Positions 42,150-51,512 of a stretch of 64,000 nt of DNA are shown here, piece after piece. Each line of letters begins with the position of its first letter. The first letter of the stretch is position 1. The notes beneath the pieces were generated by a model. That model was not told the DNA's origin, did not search any database, and saw only the letters and a program-made list of their open reading frames with translations. The stretch lies in assembly GCF_007859075.1 (NCBI RefSeq), contig NZ_VOAK01000011.1, forward strand, positions 248,001 to 312,000. Reading direction: 5' to 3'. The stretch comes from Gemmobacter aquaticus (GTDB lineage: Bacteria > Pseudomonadota > Alphaproteobacteria > Rhodobacterales > Rhodobacteraceae). Position numbers and translations under genes: made by a program.

Positions 42150-43115
42150 TCACTTGACAGGCGAGCGATAGGTCATGCGACGGACAGAGCCCGTCTTCGA
42201 CCGCATCAGCAGCGTTTCGGTGGTCACCCAGCCGGGTTCGCGCTTGATCCCCGCCAGAAGCGATCCGCTGGTGACGCCGGTGGCCGCAAAGATCACCTCA
42301 CCACGCACCAGATCATCACGAGTGTACACGCGGTCAAAGTTGTTGATGCCAGCCTTGCGGGCGCGGGCCTTTTCGTCATCGTTGCGGAACAGCAGTTTGC
42401 CGAAGAACTGACCGCCCATGCATTTCAGCGCGGCCGCGGCTAGCACGCCCTCGGGCGCACCGCCCGATCCCATGTACATGTCGATGCCGGTCACCTCGGG
42501 CTCTGCGCAATGCATGACACCCGCCACGTCGCCGTCAGTGATCAGGCGGATCGAGGCGCCGGTCGAGCGGATTTCCTTGATCATCTCCTCGTGCCGCGGA
42601 CGTTCGAGGACGCAGACGGTGATGTTCTCGGTCGAGACGCCCTTGGCCGCTGCCAAAGCCGAGACACGCTCGGACGGCGACATGGTCATGGTGACAGTTC
42701 CGGGCTTGTAGCCGGGGCCGATGGCGAGTTTCTCCATATAGACGTCGGGCGCGTGCAGGAGCGTGCCGCGCGGGGCCATGGCGATCACGGTCAGTGCGTT
42801 CGGCATGTCCTTGGCGGTCAGTGTGGTGCCTTCCAGCGGGTCGAGCGCGATGTCCACGGCAGGGCCTTTGCCGGTGCCGACCTCTTCACCGATGAAGAGC
42901 ATCGGGGCCTCGTCCCGCTCGCCTTCGCCGATCACCACGACGCCCGCGATGTCGAGAAGATTCAGCTGGTCGCGCATCGCATTAACAGCCGCCTGATCGG
43001 CAGCCTTTTCGTCGCCGCGCCCGATCAGCGCCGCCGAGGCAAGTGCCGCGGCTTCGGAAACACGGGCAAGGCCCAATGAAAGCAGGCGGTCATGGAATTG
43101 GTTGGCGTCGGCCAT
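42150..43115 (-). CDS. glpX: Class II fructose-1,6-bisphosphatase
   Basis: A 321-residue GlpX: VVVIGEGERDEAPMLFIGEEVG and DIALDPLEGTTLTAKDMPNAL carry the metal-binding residues; ITDGDVAGVMHCAEP and YMGSGGAPEGVLAAAALKCMGGQ follow. It dephosphorylates fructose-1,6-bisphosphate in gluconeogenesis. The ATG at 43115 has AGGGGA upstream; longer in-frame starts lack domain support. It lies downstream of hom on the same strand, a common order in alphaproteobacteria, but a 300-base gap with repeats separates them. Confidence 0.95.
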   Translation of the reverse strand: MADANQFHDRLLSLGLARVSEAAALASAALIGRGDEKAADQAAVNAMRDQLNLLDIAGVVVIGEGERDEAPMLFIGEEVGTGKGPAVDIALDPLEGTTLTAKDMPNALTVIAMAPRGTLLHAPDVYMEKLAIGPGYKPGTVTMTMSPSERVSALAAAKGVSTENITVCVLERPRHEEMIKEIRSTGASIRLITDGDVAGVMHCAEPEVTGIDMYMGSGGAPEGVLAAAALKCMGGQFFGKLLFRNDDEKARARKAGINNFDRVYTRDDLVRGEVIFAATGVTSGSLLAGIKREPGWVTTETLLMRSKTGSVRRMTYRSPVK

Positions 43116-43230
43116 GTCTGTCCCCTGTGGAAAAAGGCTTTGCCCTGTCCTAGCCGTGGGAGGCAGGGCGGGCAAGTTCGGTTTCGCTAACAGTCCGAAA
43201 CCGAACCGGTTTGGATCGATCCTGCCCATG

Positions 43231-43300
43231 AGAGGGGGCTTTCCGCCCCCTCTTGGCCTGCGGCCAATTCACCCCCTGAGGATATTTTGAAAAGGAAAGA
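43231..43300. repeat. Dispersed palindromic intergenic element, copy 2a
   Basis: Hairpin AGGGGGCTTTCCGCCCCCT, then a short GGCC-TGC-GGCC hairpin, then CCCCCTGAGGATATTTTGAA and AAGGAAAGA. It forms an inverted pair with copy 2b, so the two copies can fold back on each other through CCTGAGGATATTT/AAATATCCTCGG. Confidence 0.75.
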
Positions 43301-43315
43301 GCGCATCCGACACCC

Positions 43316-43386
43316 CGTTCTTTCCTTTCGCAAATATCCTCGGGGGAATGTCCCGCAGGGACATCGGGGGCAGACAGCCCCCGTTC
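43316..43386. repeat. Dispersed palindromic intergenic element, copy 2b (inverted relative to 2a)
   Basis: CCGTTCTTTCCTTTCGC, AAATATCCTCGGGGG, then hairpin ATGTCCC-GCA-GGGACAT, then GGGGGC-AGACA-GCCCCC. The blocks are those of copy 2a in reverse complement. It lies just after the hom stop and can act as its terminator. Confidence 0.75.
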
Positions 43387-43415
43387 CATGCCGTCACATG
43401 CAGGCATTGCGCCCG

Positions 43416-44711
43416 TCAGATCTCTTCGATGCGGATCGCGACAGGGGTATCGACCAGAACGCCCGTATTGCCAAATCGCGTCATCGCATGGTCGATGTCG
43501 GCAGGGGCGGCCTTGTGGGTCACGAAGATCACGATCGCATCGTCATCTTCTTCGCCCGGCTGGTTGATCTGGCGCATCTGGTCGATCGAGATACCGGCCT
43601 CGCCCAGGCAGGTCGCAATCTTTGCAAGCGCTCCGGGTTTGTCGAGCAGTGTCATGCGCAGGTAATAGGGAGCGGGCGTCGCCGAGCGGGCAGGGGTCGC
43701 CTCGGCCAGAGTGGATGCGGGCTGGCCGAACGTCGGCAACCGCAGCCCGCGCGCGATATCAAGCACGTCGGCCATGACGGCCGAGGCAGTCGGCCCCTCG
43801 CCGGCGCCGGGTCCGCGCAGAACGATCTGGCCCACGCTGTCGCCTTCGAGCATCACCATGTTGGTTCCGCCCTGCAACTGACCGAACGGGCTGTCAGCGG
43901 GCACAAGGCAGGGCGTCATGCGCTGTTCCAGCCCACGGCCCGAGATCTGAGCTACACCCAAAAGCTTGATGTGATACCCCATCTCGTCAGCGAGGTTGAT
44001 ATCCTCGATCGAGACATTGCCGATGCCTTCCAGCTCGACATGGTTGAAGGCGACCTTGGTGCCGAAGGCGATGGAGGCCAGAAGCGACAACTTGTGGCCC
44101 GCGTCGATCCCGCCCACGTCGAGCGTGGGGTCAGCCTCGAGATAACCAAGCTGGCGCGCCTCTTCGAAGACAGTCTCATAGGGCAGGCCCGCGTTCTGCA
44201 TCCGGGTGAGGATGTAGTTGCAGGTGCCGTTCATCACGCCCATGACGCGTTTGATGCGGTTGCCCGCCAGCCCTTCGGTCAGGGCCTTGATGACCGGGAT
44301 GCCCCCTGCAACTGCGGCCTCGAACCGGATCACCCGGCCTGCGGCCTCGGCCATCTCGGCCAGCGCCTGACCGTGATGGGCAAGCAGGGCCTTGTTGGCG
44401 GTGACAACATCCTTGCCGGCAGCAAGTGCGGCTTCAGTCGCGGCCTTCGCCGCCCCTTCGTGCCCGCCCATCACCTCGACAAACACATCCACGTCATCGC
44501 GACGCGCCAGAGCAACGGGATCAACTTCCCAAGCATAGCCCGAAAGATCGGCATCGCGGTTCTTCGTACGGTCGCGCGCCGAGACCGCGGTAATGGTGAC
44601 GGGCCGACCGGTTCGCGCGGTGATCAGATCCGCATGACGCTGGACGATCTTGACCACTCCGATGCCGACGGTCCCCAGACCGGCGAGACCGAGACGCAGG
44701 GGCTGAACCAT
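43416..44711 (-). CDS. hom: Homoserine dehydrogenase
   Basis: A 431-residue enzyme: NAD(P)-binding LRLGLAGLGTVGIGVV at the N-terminus, catalytic region VMNGTCNYILTRM and LGYLEADPTLDVGGIDAGHKLSLLASIAFGT, and a C-terminal ACT domain (YYLRMTLLDKPGALAKIATCLGEAGISIDQM). It reduces aspartate semialdehyde to homoserine for threonine and methionine; the ACT domain implies threonine feedback. GGAG precedes the ATG at 44711. Confidence 0.96.
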   Translation of the reverse strand: MVQPLRLGLAGLGTVGIGVVKIVQRHADLITARTGRPVTITAVSARDRTKNRDADLSGYAWEVDPVALARRDDVDVFVEVMGGHEGAAKAATEAALAAGKDVVTANKALLAHHGQALAEMAEAAGRVIRFEAAVAGGIPVIKALTEGLAGNRIKRVMGVMNGTCNYILTRMQNAGLPYETVFEEARQLGYLEADPTLDVGGIDAGHKLSLLASIAFGTKVAFNHVELEGIGNVSIEDINLADEMGYHIKLLGVAQISGRGLEQRMTPCLVPADSPFGQLQGGTNMVMLEGDSVGQIVLRGPGAGEGPTASAVMADVLDIARGLRLPTFGQPASTLAEATPARSATPAPYYLRMTLLDKPGALAKIATCLGEAGISIDQMRQINQPGEEDDDAIVIFVTHKAAPADIDHAMTRFGNTGVLVDTPVAIRIEEI

Positions 44712-44780
44712 GATGTGCTCCGTTCGATATGCCGGCTGTCTGTTAGCCCGTTCGACGCCGCCGTGCAACGCGGCTCAGCG

Positions 44781-45086
44781 TCAGGGCGTGGCAATCGGTG
44801 CGCGTGTTGCAGGATCGGCAACTGGCACGCGCAATGCTTCGGCCCGCGCGCGCAAGGCGTCGGCGCGGGGGACCAGCCCATCTGGATCGACAGACTGCAT
44901 CGATCCGGGGGCGGGCGCGAGGCTGATCAGTGCATCAATCGGCGCAATGGTCGGCTCGGGGCCCGGGGCGGGCGTGGGCGCGTTGACCTTTGGAACGTCG
45001 CCGCAGGCCGCCAGAGCAAGGCAGAACAGCAAGGCGGTGGCGGGTGGCATCGGGGTCTTCAAGCGTGATCTGCCCATGTGATCCAT
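44781..45086 (-). CDS. Small putative lipoprotein
   Basis: About 101 residues; signal and lipobox PPATALLFCLALAAC, then a Pro/Ala-rich mature part with no recognised domain. Starts at 45086 or 45077, or even the ATG at 45050 which gives a shorter signal peptide; no strong ribosome binding site decides. It ends 69 bases before hom on the same strand. Function unknown. Confidence 0.6.
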   Translation of the reverse strand: MDHMGRSRLKTPMPPATALLFCLALAACGDVPKVNAPTPAPGPEPTIAPIDALISLAPAPGSMQSVDPDGLVPRADALRARAEALRVPVADPATRAPIATP

Positions 45087-45174
45087 GATCGCGCGACCAT
45101 ATCTGGCGGCGCTTGCGGCGACAAGCGCGCCATGGCCTGCTTGAAGCGGGCGGGGCTTTGGCTATGGTGGCCGC

Positions 45175-45768
45175 ATGGCAAGAAAGACCGGCTCGCATTC
45201 CGATATCACCGGCCCGAAGATCCGCGCGGCGGCCGAGCGGCTGTTCGCACGCCATGGCTATGCAGCGGTCTCGATGCGGCAGATCGCGGCCGAGGTGGGC
45301 GTGCAGGCCGGGGCGCTCTATCTCTATACGCCCGACAAGCAGAGCCTTCTTGCCGGTCTGATGCGCGACCATCTTGAGGCGCTTATCGCCAGCTGGAAGA
45401 CACAAACCCCCGCCAGCCATCCACATGATCGGTTGCGTCAGTTCGTGCGTTTCCACATCGGCTATCACATCGACCGGCCCGACGCGGTTTTCATCGCCTA
45501 TATGGAGCTGCGCAATCTGGAACCCGATCGCTTTGCAGAGATCGAGGCCCTGCGCCGCAGCTATGAAGCCGAACTTGAGGCGATCCTGCGCGACGGTCAG
45601 GCGGCGGGCGTATTCGAGCTTGCGGACCCTCGGCTCGCCAGCATGGCGCTGATCGCGATGCTGACAGGGGTGACCAACTGGTACCGGGAAGGCGGGCGCC
45701 TGTCGCGCGCCGAGGTTGAAGAGCTTTACGCCGACATGGCGTTGAAATCGGTGGGCCGGGTGGCCTGA
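45175..45768 (+). CDS. TetR/AcrR family transcriptional regulator
   Basis: A 197-residue regulator with an N-terminal TetR helix-turn-helix (IRAAAERLFARHGYAAVSMRQIAAEVGVQAGALYLYTPDKQSL, about residues 15-57) and an all-helical ligand domain. The ligand pocket contains FIAYMELRNLEPDRF and a C-terminal ALIAMLTGVTNWYREGG, a pattern seen in regulators of fatty acid or aromatic acyl-CoA catabolism. Targets are not evident; the flanking genes are in the opposite orientation. Confidence 0.88.
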   Translation: MARKTGSHSDITGPKIRAAAERLFARHGYAAVSMRQIAAEVGVQAGALYLYTPDKQSLLAGLMRDHLEALIASWKTQTPASHPHDRLRQFVRFHIGYHIDRPDAVFIAYMELRNLEPDRFAEIEALRRSYEAELEAILRDGQAAGVFELADPRLASMALIAMLTGVTNWYREGGRLSRAEVEELYADMALKSVGRVA

Positions 45769-45786
45769 AGCCACCCGGCCGCGCCG

Positions 45787-46698
45787 TCAATGTGCGGGCT
45801 TGATGAAGGTGCCGTTGCGCAGATCGGCCATGGCCTGACGGATCTCGGCCTGCGTGTTCATCACGATCGGGCCGTGCCAAGCCACGGGTTCCTGAATCGG
45901 CGCGCCCGAGATCAGCAGGAAGCGGATGCCTTGCGGCCCCGCGGTCACCGTCACCTCGTCACCCGCGCCGAAACGCACCAGCGTCCGGTTGCCCGACAGG
46001 TCGCGGATATTGACCTCTTCGCCCTTCACCTCTTTTTCCAGCAGCACGCCCTGCGGCTTGCCTGCGTCGCGGAAGTTGCCTGCCCCTTCGAACACATAGG
46101 CAAAGGCGCGGCGGCGCGTGTCGATGCGGAAGGTCTTGCGCCGCCCCGCCGGGACGAAAATGTCGAGGTATTGCGGCTCTGCCGCGATGCCGTCGACCGG
46201 ACCGCGTTTGCCCCAGAACTCACCCACGATGACCTTGACGATGGTGCCGTCATCATCCTGGATCAGCGGGATATCGGCTGACGTGACGTCCTGATAGCGC
46301 GGCGCGGTCATCTTCAGTTGCGAGGGCAGATTGGCCCAGAGCTGAAAGCCGTGCATCCGGCCCTGCGCGTCGCCGCGCGGCATTTCCTGGTGCAGGATGC
46401 CTGAGCCTGCGGTCATCCACTGGACATCGCCACCCGACAGGATGCCACGATTACCAAGGCTGTCGCCATGCTCGACCGAGCCCGATAGCACATAGGTGAT
46501 CGTCTCGATCCCGCGATGCGGATGCCACGGAAAGCCGCGCTGATAGTGGCGCGGATCATCGTTGCGGAAATCGTCAAACATGAGGAACGGGTCAAAGGCC
46601 TCGGGCTCGGTAAAGCCGAAGGCGCGGTGCAGATGGACGCCTGCGCCCTCCATCGTGGGTTGGGCGCGCGATTCCGACAGGACAGGGCGGATGGACAT
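45787..46698 (-). CDS. Pirin family protein
   Basis: A 303-residue bicupin: N-terminal FDPFLMFDDFRNDDPRHYQRGFPWHPHRGIETITYVLSG holds the metal-binding His pattern, followed by HGDSLGNRGILSGGDVQWMTAGSGILHQE. Pirins bind iron and some act as quercetinases or redox sensors. It has GAGG upstream of the ATG at 46698. Single gene, convergent with the TetR gene. Confidence 0.92.
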   Translation of the reverse strand: MSIRPVLSESRAQPTMEGAGVHLHRAFGFTEPEAFDPFLMFDDFRNDDPRHYQRGFPWHPHRGIETITYVLSGSVEHGDSLGNRGILSGGDVQWMTAGSGILHQEMPRGDAQGRMHGFQLWANLPSQLKMTAPRYQDVTSADIPLIQDDDGTIVKVIVGEFWGKRGPVDGIAAEPQYLDIFVPAGRRKTFRIDTRRRAFAYVFEGAGNFRDAGKPQGVLLEKEVKGEEVNIRDLSGNRTLVRFGAGDEVTVTAGPQGIRFLLISGAPIQEPVAWHGPIVMNTQAEIRQAMADLRNGTFIKPAH

Positions 46699-46806
46699 GG
46701 GATGATCCTCTGGCTGAGGCAGGGTGTCCCTGCGTTTGACCAGAGTTAGGCCCTGCAAGTCTGTGCGGCAATTCCCGCGTTCCGCAGGGCCATTGTGCGC
46801 AGGCGA

Positions 46807-47400
46807 TCAGTTACAGTTTTGGGGATCGGTGAAGTTGACCGCCTCAAACCGTGGGCGAACGGGCACGAACTCACGGAAGGTCATCGCCTCGATCCCGTTA
46901 TCGAAAAGCGGCGCGAAGTCGTATTCCGATTCGACAATGATCTGTGTTCCGCCATCGGCAGTTTCGGGGATTCGATCCGCCACCAGTTGCAGCGTGGCCG
47001 TGGTGTAGGCGGGCAACGGCACCGGGTCCATGGAGCAGGACCAGCGCACTTCAAATCGGTTCCGCGCTTCGACCCAGATCACGCTGGTTACGCGCAGGCG
47101 CGGCTCATCGCCCTCGCTGATCATGTATTCCATCAGGTTCTGCATCCCGCGCACGTCAGACGCGGCAAGGGGCACTGCCTGCCAGCGCGAGGCGATGTCG
47201 GCGACGGTGTAGCTGGCCTTCTGCAACTTGTTCGAGACCTTATAGCCGTCCCAGAAGACATAAAGCCCGAAAGCCGCCCACAGCAGAAGCGGCAGCAAGA
47301 GCACGCTTTCGATGACCGCGTTACCTCCCTCACGTCGCACAAAGCGGCGTGCAGGGCGGAATACGCTGGAAATCGGGCGGGCCGGGCTCATGGCGTTCAA
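46807..47400 (-). CDS. TadE-like pseudopilin / pilus assembly protein
   Basis: A 197-residue protein with a short basic N-terminal segment, then a single TM helix (GGNAVIESVLLLPLLLWAAFGLYVFW) that carries the TadE-like GxxxVE motif (GNAVIE). The rest is extracytoplasmic, with two Cys (WSCSMDP and the C-terminal QNCN). It is the last of three Tad-related genes, 5 bases after the second. Confidence 0.78.
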   Translation of the reverse strand: MNAMSPARPISSVFRPARRFVRREGGNAVIESVLLLPLLLWAAFGLYVFWDGYKVSNKLQKASYTVADIASRWQAVPLAASDVRGMQNLMEYMISEGDEPRLRVTSVIWVEARNRFEVRWSCSMDPVPLPAYTTATLQLVADRIPETADGGTQIIVESEYDFAPLFDNGIEAMTFREFVPVRPRFEAVNFTDPQNCN

Positions 47401-47405
47401 AGCGA

Positions 47406-47951
47406 TCAGGGTTCGTTCAGGAAGGCAGAGACCGCAGCAAGCCGGTAACCGCCCTTTCCGTCAAGCGGCAATGCGGCCGCCACGCCGATCGACGGGAAGA
47501 GCGCATCGGCAATCAGGCAACCACGCATGATCATAAGGACCTTGCGCTCGGTCGGGTTGGGGTCAAGCGCGGTCACGGGTTCCACCTCGTCAGAGCGGTT
47601 GATGCAGACCGTCTCGGTCGCCGGCATCGTCCAGTTGGTCGTAGCGACACGTTCCAGGCTGAGCTTCAGGGTGGTCATGCAGTTGGGCACAATGCTGGCG
47701 TTCTGACAGATCATCGCCTTGATATTCGCGGGCGAGGGATCTTCGAGGTTGCCGAGCCGGATCTCCCGCGCGGTGATGTCAATCGCGCGGTCGAGAAGGG
47801 TCAGGCGGGTCATGTAGAGACCGATCTCGAATGCCGCCATGAAGACATAGAGAAACATTGGCAGCATCAGCACAAGGCCAACCGCAGCGCCGCCCTCTTC
47901 GCGCCGCAGAAGGCGCGCAAGGGGCGCCATTCTGTTGCGAAGCGTCGTCAC
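47406..47951 (-). CDS. TadE-like pilus assembly protein
   Basis: A 181-residue protein: RREEGGAAVGLVLMLPMFLYVFMAAFEIGLYMTR is a TadE-like N-terminal helix, although the Glu of the usual GxxxxE prepilin site is replaced (AAVGL). Extracytoplasmic part with five Cys. Its start overlaps the stop of the vWA gene as ATGA. Role in Tad-type secretion or adhesion is inferred from family. Confidence 0.75.
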   Translation of the reverse strand: MTTLRNRMAPLARLLRREEGGAAVGLVLMLPMFLYVFMAAFEIGLYMTRLTLLDRAIDITAREIRLGNLEDPSPANIKAMICQNASIVPNCMTTLKLSLERVATTNWTMPATETVCINRSDEVEPVTALDPNPTERKVLMIMRGCLIADALFPSIGVAAALPLDGKGGYRLAAVSAFLNEP

Positions 47952-49555
47952 AGTGTCAGCCTCAGGTAAGAGATCTGGTTGGCGATGGTCTGGAAGATCG
48001 AGCCGATGGTGGCAGGGTCACCTTCGAAGAAGTGGTTGGCATCGGTTGCGCAGTTGGCAAGGGGGACCGCGCCGGTTCCGGCTTGGAACGAGATGGAGAA
48101 GATCACAATACCCTTTGCCTTGGCGGCCGAGCAGGCTTGGCTCAAACGCGTGTTTTTCGTTGTATCAACAACTGCCTCTCGCATGTTCCCGAGAACAGTG
48201 TTGAACGCGTTGTTGCTAGTCTGGCCCAAGGGTTGTGCGATGAATTTATACGCAGCCGACCGGAGCGTATAGGTCTTGAATACTTCCTGCCAGGTCAGGT
48301 TCGTCACCGACGAAGGTTTGGTGCTCCAGCCGCTACCTGCTGTGACGTTGAAATAGTCGTCCGTCCTATTGGCGCGATCATGATAGGCGTAAAGCGTTCC
48401 ATCGCTCTTGCGCCAGACGTTCGAGTTCCCGGTCCGATATGCGGGTTTGAGACGATATTCCGTGGTGTTCGCGCCATCGGACATGACGACCAAGACCTTG
48501 ATCGTTTCCTGAGGATCATAGTCGAGCGGTCGGGTATCAAATGTTGCGGCAACGTCGCCGGTGCCGACGAGCGCCGTCGTCACATTGCGCGTACCCGGAT
48601 CAAGAAATGCCGACCCCCACTTGACGCCAATCTCGACCGACGTATTGCCGCCCACATGCAGCGCATTGATCTTGTTCTTGAGCGCTGTCGCGTTGCCGCT
48701 TAGCACCAGCATCTGGTTTGCCGAACTGCGTGCGGTGATATTCGAGGCGCTCGAACTATCGGTATAGACGCAGTTGAATGTCGATGGAGTTGTCAGGCTG
48801 GTGTTTGTGTTGAACGGATCAAAATGGCCATTGTGATCCATCGCCAACGTCGTGGGCAGTGCAACCGATGCGTACGAGGACGCGGGAAATTCGACGCAAG
48901 AGTTGTAGGTCTGGGTTGGAATGCGCGGGGCGTTGTATTGCGCCATGACGTTCGCGCCCGCGTTCACTTGCGTCGAGAACGGCACGATGGAAATGGACGC
49001 CTTGCCAGCCTCGGAGTTCTGCAGGATCGTATCGACAAAGTTCCTTGCGGCGGGGCGGAGGGTGTTGATCTTGGTCCCGTCCATCGAGCCCGAGATATCG
49101 AGCACCAAGGAAACCTCGACGTTCGAGATCTTTTCCTCGGCAGCGCTGTCGGCGTTGACGTAGAATTCGTTGATCCCCATCAGCGACATGAAGAATGGGC
49201 GGGTGTCCGCCTTGGCATCGGCAAACACAGACCGGAAGTTCAGGCCCTGTTCGACGTTTACCGACATCAGGTATTCAGACAGGCCCGCTTTCTCGAAGTA
49301 GTCCTCGACCACATGTTCGGGGTCCAGCGTCTGCGAGCGTGCGGCGGCGGCCAGAACGCTGTTGTCCAGCGTCTGTTGCAGGCGAACCCGCGTGCGTTCG
49401 TGCCGCATCACATCGACGGCAAGCCCGCCGATGAGCAGCATGAGGAAAAATATCATCATCGTGAACGGCGTCAGGCTGCCGCTCTCGTCACGGGTGAAAT
49501 TCACCAGGCACGCCTTCCGGAACCGCATTCGCTGCGTCGTCATCGCGCTGCGCAT
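47948..49555 (-). CDS. TadG-like protein with von Willebrand factor A domain
   Basis: About 535 residues. The N-terminus has the TadG/Flp-like segment DESGSLTPFTMMIFFLMLLIGGLAVDVMRHE. A vWA domain follows with a complete MIDAS motif LVLDISGSMDG (about residue 150), later KVLVVMSDGANTTEYR, and a C-terminal KGIVIFSISFQAG. The start at 49555 is chosen because GAGGG lies 5 bases upstream; ATGs at 49567 and 49543 are alternatives. It is likely anchored in the inner membrane with an exported domain. It leads the three-gene unit; no Tad ATPase, secretin or prepilin peptidase gene lies nearby. Confidence 0.85.
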   Translation of the reverse strand: MRSAMTTQRMRFRKACLVNFTRDESGSLTPFTMMIFFLMLLIGGLAVDVMRHERTRVRLQQTLDNSVLAAAARSQTLDPEHVVEDYFEKAGLSEYLMSVNVEQGLNFRSVFADAKADTRPFFMSLMGINEFYVNADSAAEEKISNVEVSLVLDISGSMDGTKINTLRPAARNFVDTILQNSEAGKASISIVPFSTQVNAGANVMAQYNAPRIPTQTYNSCVEFPASSYASVALPTTLAMDHNGHFDPFNTNTSLTTPSTFNCVYTDSSSASNITARSSANQMLVLSGNATALKNKINALHVGGNTSVEIGVKWGSAFLDPGTRNVTTALVGTGDVAATFDTRPLDYDPQETIKVLVVMSDGANTTEYRLKPAYRTGNSNVWRKSDGTLYAYHDRANRTDDYFNVTAGSGWSTKPSSVTNLTWQEVFKTYTLRSAAYKFIAQPLGQTSNNAFNTVLGNMREAVVDTTKNTRLSQACSAAKAKGIVIFSISFQAGTGAVPLANCATDANHFFEGDPATIGSIFQTIANQISYLRLTL

Positions 49556-50004
49556 TGTCGCCCTCATCCCGAACCAAGACCCAACAAGAACTAAAAACTC
49601 TATCGCCCCCGAGAACCAAGCGGCATGCATTGATGCCCACTCTGCGGTGCGCCGACACATAACCCGTCGGAGCCCAGCTTGATCCAACGGTCATCTAGCT
49701 TTGGACTTCGGGCGGAAATAAGGCGAACCAACTTGTGTTGACAGGAAAATCCGACTCGGGCGTTGACGCTGCAGGTTGAATCCGGGTGATTGTGTGCCGT
49801 AGTGAAACAGATCGACGCGTTCGCGCCACGGTTGCGCCCAGATCCCGCCACACTTCGCCATCGCTGAGCGGGTTTTCACACCCCATTTACGAATCACTGG
49901 CAGTTTGGCGCAGGCGTTGAAGACCGGTGACCTGCGCGGCATTTCGCGTCTAGACTGGCTTGCAGCCGCAGTTTGCGGGCAGCACCAATCGTGGGAGGAC
50001 GATC
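49556..50004. other. Intergenic region without assignable gene
   Basis: About 450 bases between divergent tadG-like and glutamate dehydrogenase genes. Short open frames (for example the one at 49691-49942 on the minus strand) have no recognisable protein and no ribosome binding site. It should hold the two divergent promoters. Composition is less GC-rich than the genes. A degraded gene is possible but I cannot identify one. Confidence 0.4.
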
Positions 50005-51435
50005 ATGCTGATGCAGAACGAGCCGAGCTTTCGGGAATCCGTCGATCTGATGTTCGACAGGGCGGTCAAGTTCATGGACCTTGGCCCGGGCCTTCGGGAA
50101 AAGATCAAGGTCTGCAACTCGACCTACACTGTGCGCTTCGGCGTGCGCTTGCGTGGCAAGATCGAGACCTTCGTGGGGTACAGATCCGTCCATTCAGAGC
50201 ATATGGAGCCCGTCAAGGGCGGTATCCGCTATGCCACATCGGTCAATCAGGATGAGGTAGAGGCGCTGGCGGCGCTGATGACCTATAAGTGCGCGCTGGT
50301 CGAGACGCCCTTCGGCGGGTCGAAGGGCGGTCTGTGCATCGACCCCCGCGCCTGGGACGAGCATGAACTTGAACAGATAACCCGCCGCTTTGCCTATGAA
50401 CTTATCAAACGCGACCTGATCAACCCGGCGCAGAACGTGCCCGCCCCCGACATGGGCACAGGTGAGCGCGAGATGGCCTGGATCGCCGACCAATATGCGC
50501 GGATGAACACGACTGACATCAACGCCAAGGCCTGCGTCACGGGCAAGCCACCCCATGCGGGGGGCATTCAGGGTCGGGTTGAGGCGACGGGTCGTGGCGT
50601 GCAGTTCGCGCTGCGCGAGTTCTTCCGCCACCCCGAAGACAAGGCCGCCGCGCGGCTGAGCGGCGATCTGGATGGCAAGCGCGTCATCGTGCAGGGTCTT
50701 GGCAACGTGGGATACCACGCCGCCAAATTCCTGAGCGAAGAGGACGGCGCCCTGATCATCGGCATCATCGAGCGTGACGGCGCAATCGTCAGCGATGCGG
50801 GGCTGGAGATCGAGGCGGTGAAGCACTGGATCGCGCAGACGGGTGGGGTCAAGGGTTTCCCCGGCGCGACCTATATCGAAGATGGCGCCAGTGTGCTTGA
50901 GCAGCCCTGCGACATCCTGATCCCCGCAGCGATGGAAGGGGTAATCAACCGCGGTAATGCCGAGCGCATCCAGGCCCCGTTGATCATCGAGGCGGCCAAT
51001 GGCCCCGTCACCTTTGGCGCCGACGAGATCCTGCGCAAGAAGGGTACGCTGATCATTCCCGACATGTATGCCAACGCAGGCGGTGTGACGGTCAGTTATT
51101 TCGAATGGGTCAAGAACCTAAGCCACATCAGATTTGGCCGGATGCAACGCCGGGCCGAAGAGGCACGATCGCGCCTGATGGTGGAAGAGCTTGAGCGGCT
51201 AAGCGCCGACAAGGGGCTAGGATGGACGCTGTCGCCCGATTTCAAGGAAAAGTTCCTGACCGGTTCGGACGAACTGGCCCTTGTCCGCTCGGGCCTCGAT
51301 GACACGATGCGCACGGCCTATCAGTCGATGAGGGACGTCTGGCATGGCCGCCCCGAAGTCGGCGACCTGCGTGTAGCCGCCTATATCGTCGCCATTGACC
51401 GGGTTGCAAAAACCTACAAGTCCAAAGGCCTCTAG
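50005..51435 (+). CDS. Glu/Leu/Phe/Val-type dehydrogenase (glutamate dehydrogenase)
   Basis: A 476-residue dehydrogenase: substrate-binding EPVKGGIRYATSVNQDEVEALAALMTYKCALVETPFGGSKGG with the catalytic lysine, PAPDMGTGEREMAWI, NAD(P)-binding VIVQGLGNVGYHAAKFL, and C-terminal ANAGGVTVSYFEWVKNL. It deaminates glutamate reversibly to 2-oxoglutarate. GGGAGGAC lies upstream of the ATG at 50005. Confidence 0.93.
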   Translation: MLMQNEPSFRESVDLMFDRAVKFMDLGPGLREKIKVCNSTYTVRFGVRLRGKIETFVGYRSVHSEHMEPVKGGIRYATSVNQDEVEALAALMTYKCALVETPFGGSKGGLCIDPRAWDEHELEQITRRFAYELIKRDLINPAQNVPAPDMGTGEREMAWIADQYARMNTTDINAKACVTGKPPHAGGIQGRVEATGRGVQFALREFFRHPEDKAAARLSGDLDGKRVIVQGLGNVGYHAAKFLSEEDGALIIGIIERDGAIVSDAGLEIEAVKHWIAQTGGVKGFPGATYIEDGASVLEQPCDILIPAAMEGVINRGNAERIQAPLIIEAANGPVTFGADEILRKKGTLIIPDMYANAGGVTVSYFEWVKNLSHIRFGRMQRRAEEARSRLMVEELERLSADKGLGWTLSPDFKEKFLTGSDELALVRSGLDDTMRTAYQSMRDVWHGRPEVGDLRVAAYIVAIDRVAKTYKSKGL

Positions 51436-51512
51436 GCGCAGCGGTGCGTTGACTTCCGGTCGGCGCAGGGGGTATCCCCGCGCCGACCGACAACTGAACG
51501 CAGAGCAGACCC

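Noticed and set aside
49691-49942. Short minus-strand frame in the gap before glutamate dehydrogenase, considered as a transposase remnant
   Set aside because: I could not match it to any transposase motif, no terminal repeats are visible and the neighbouring frames read equally poorly.
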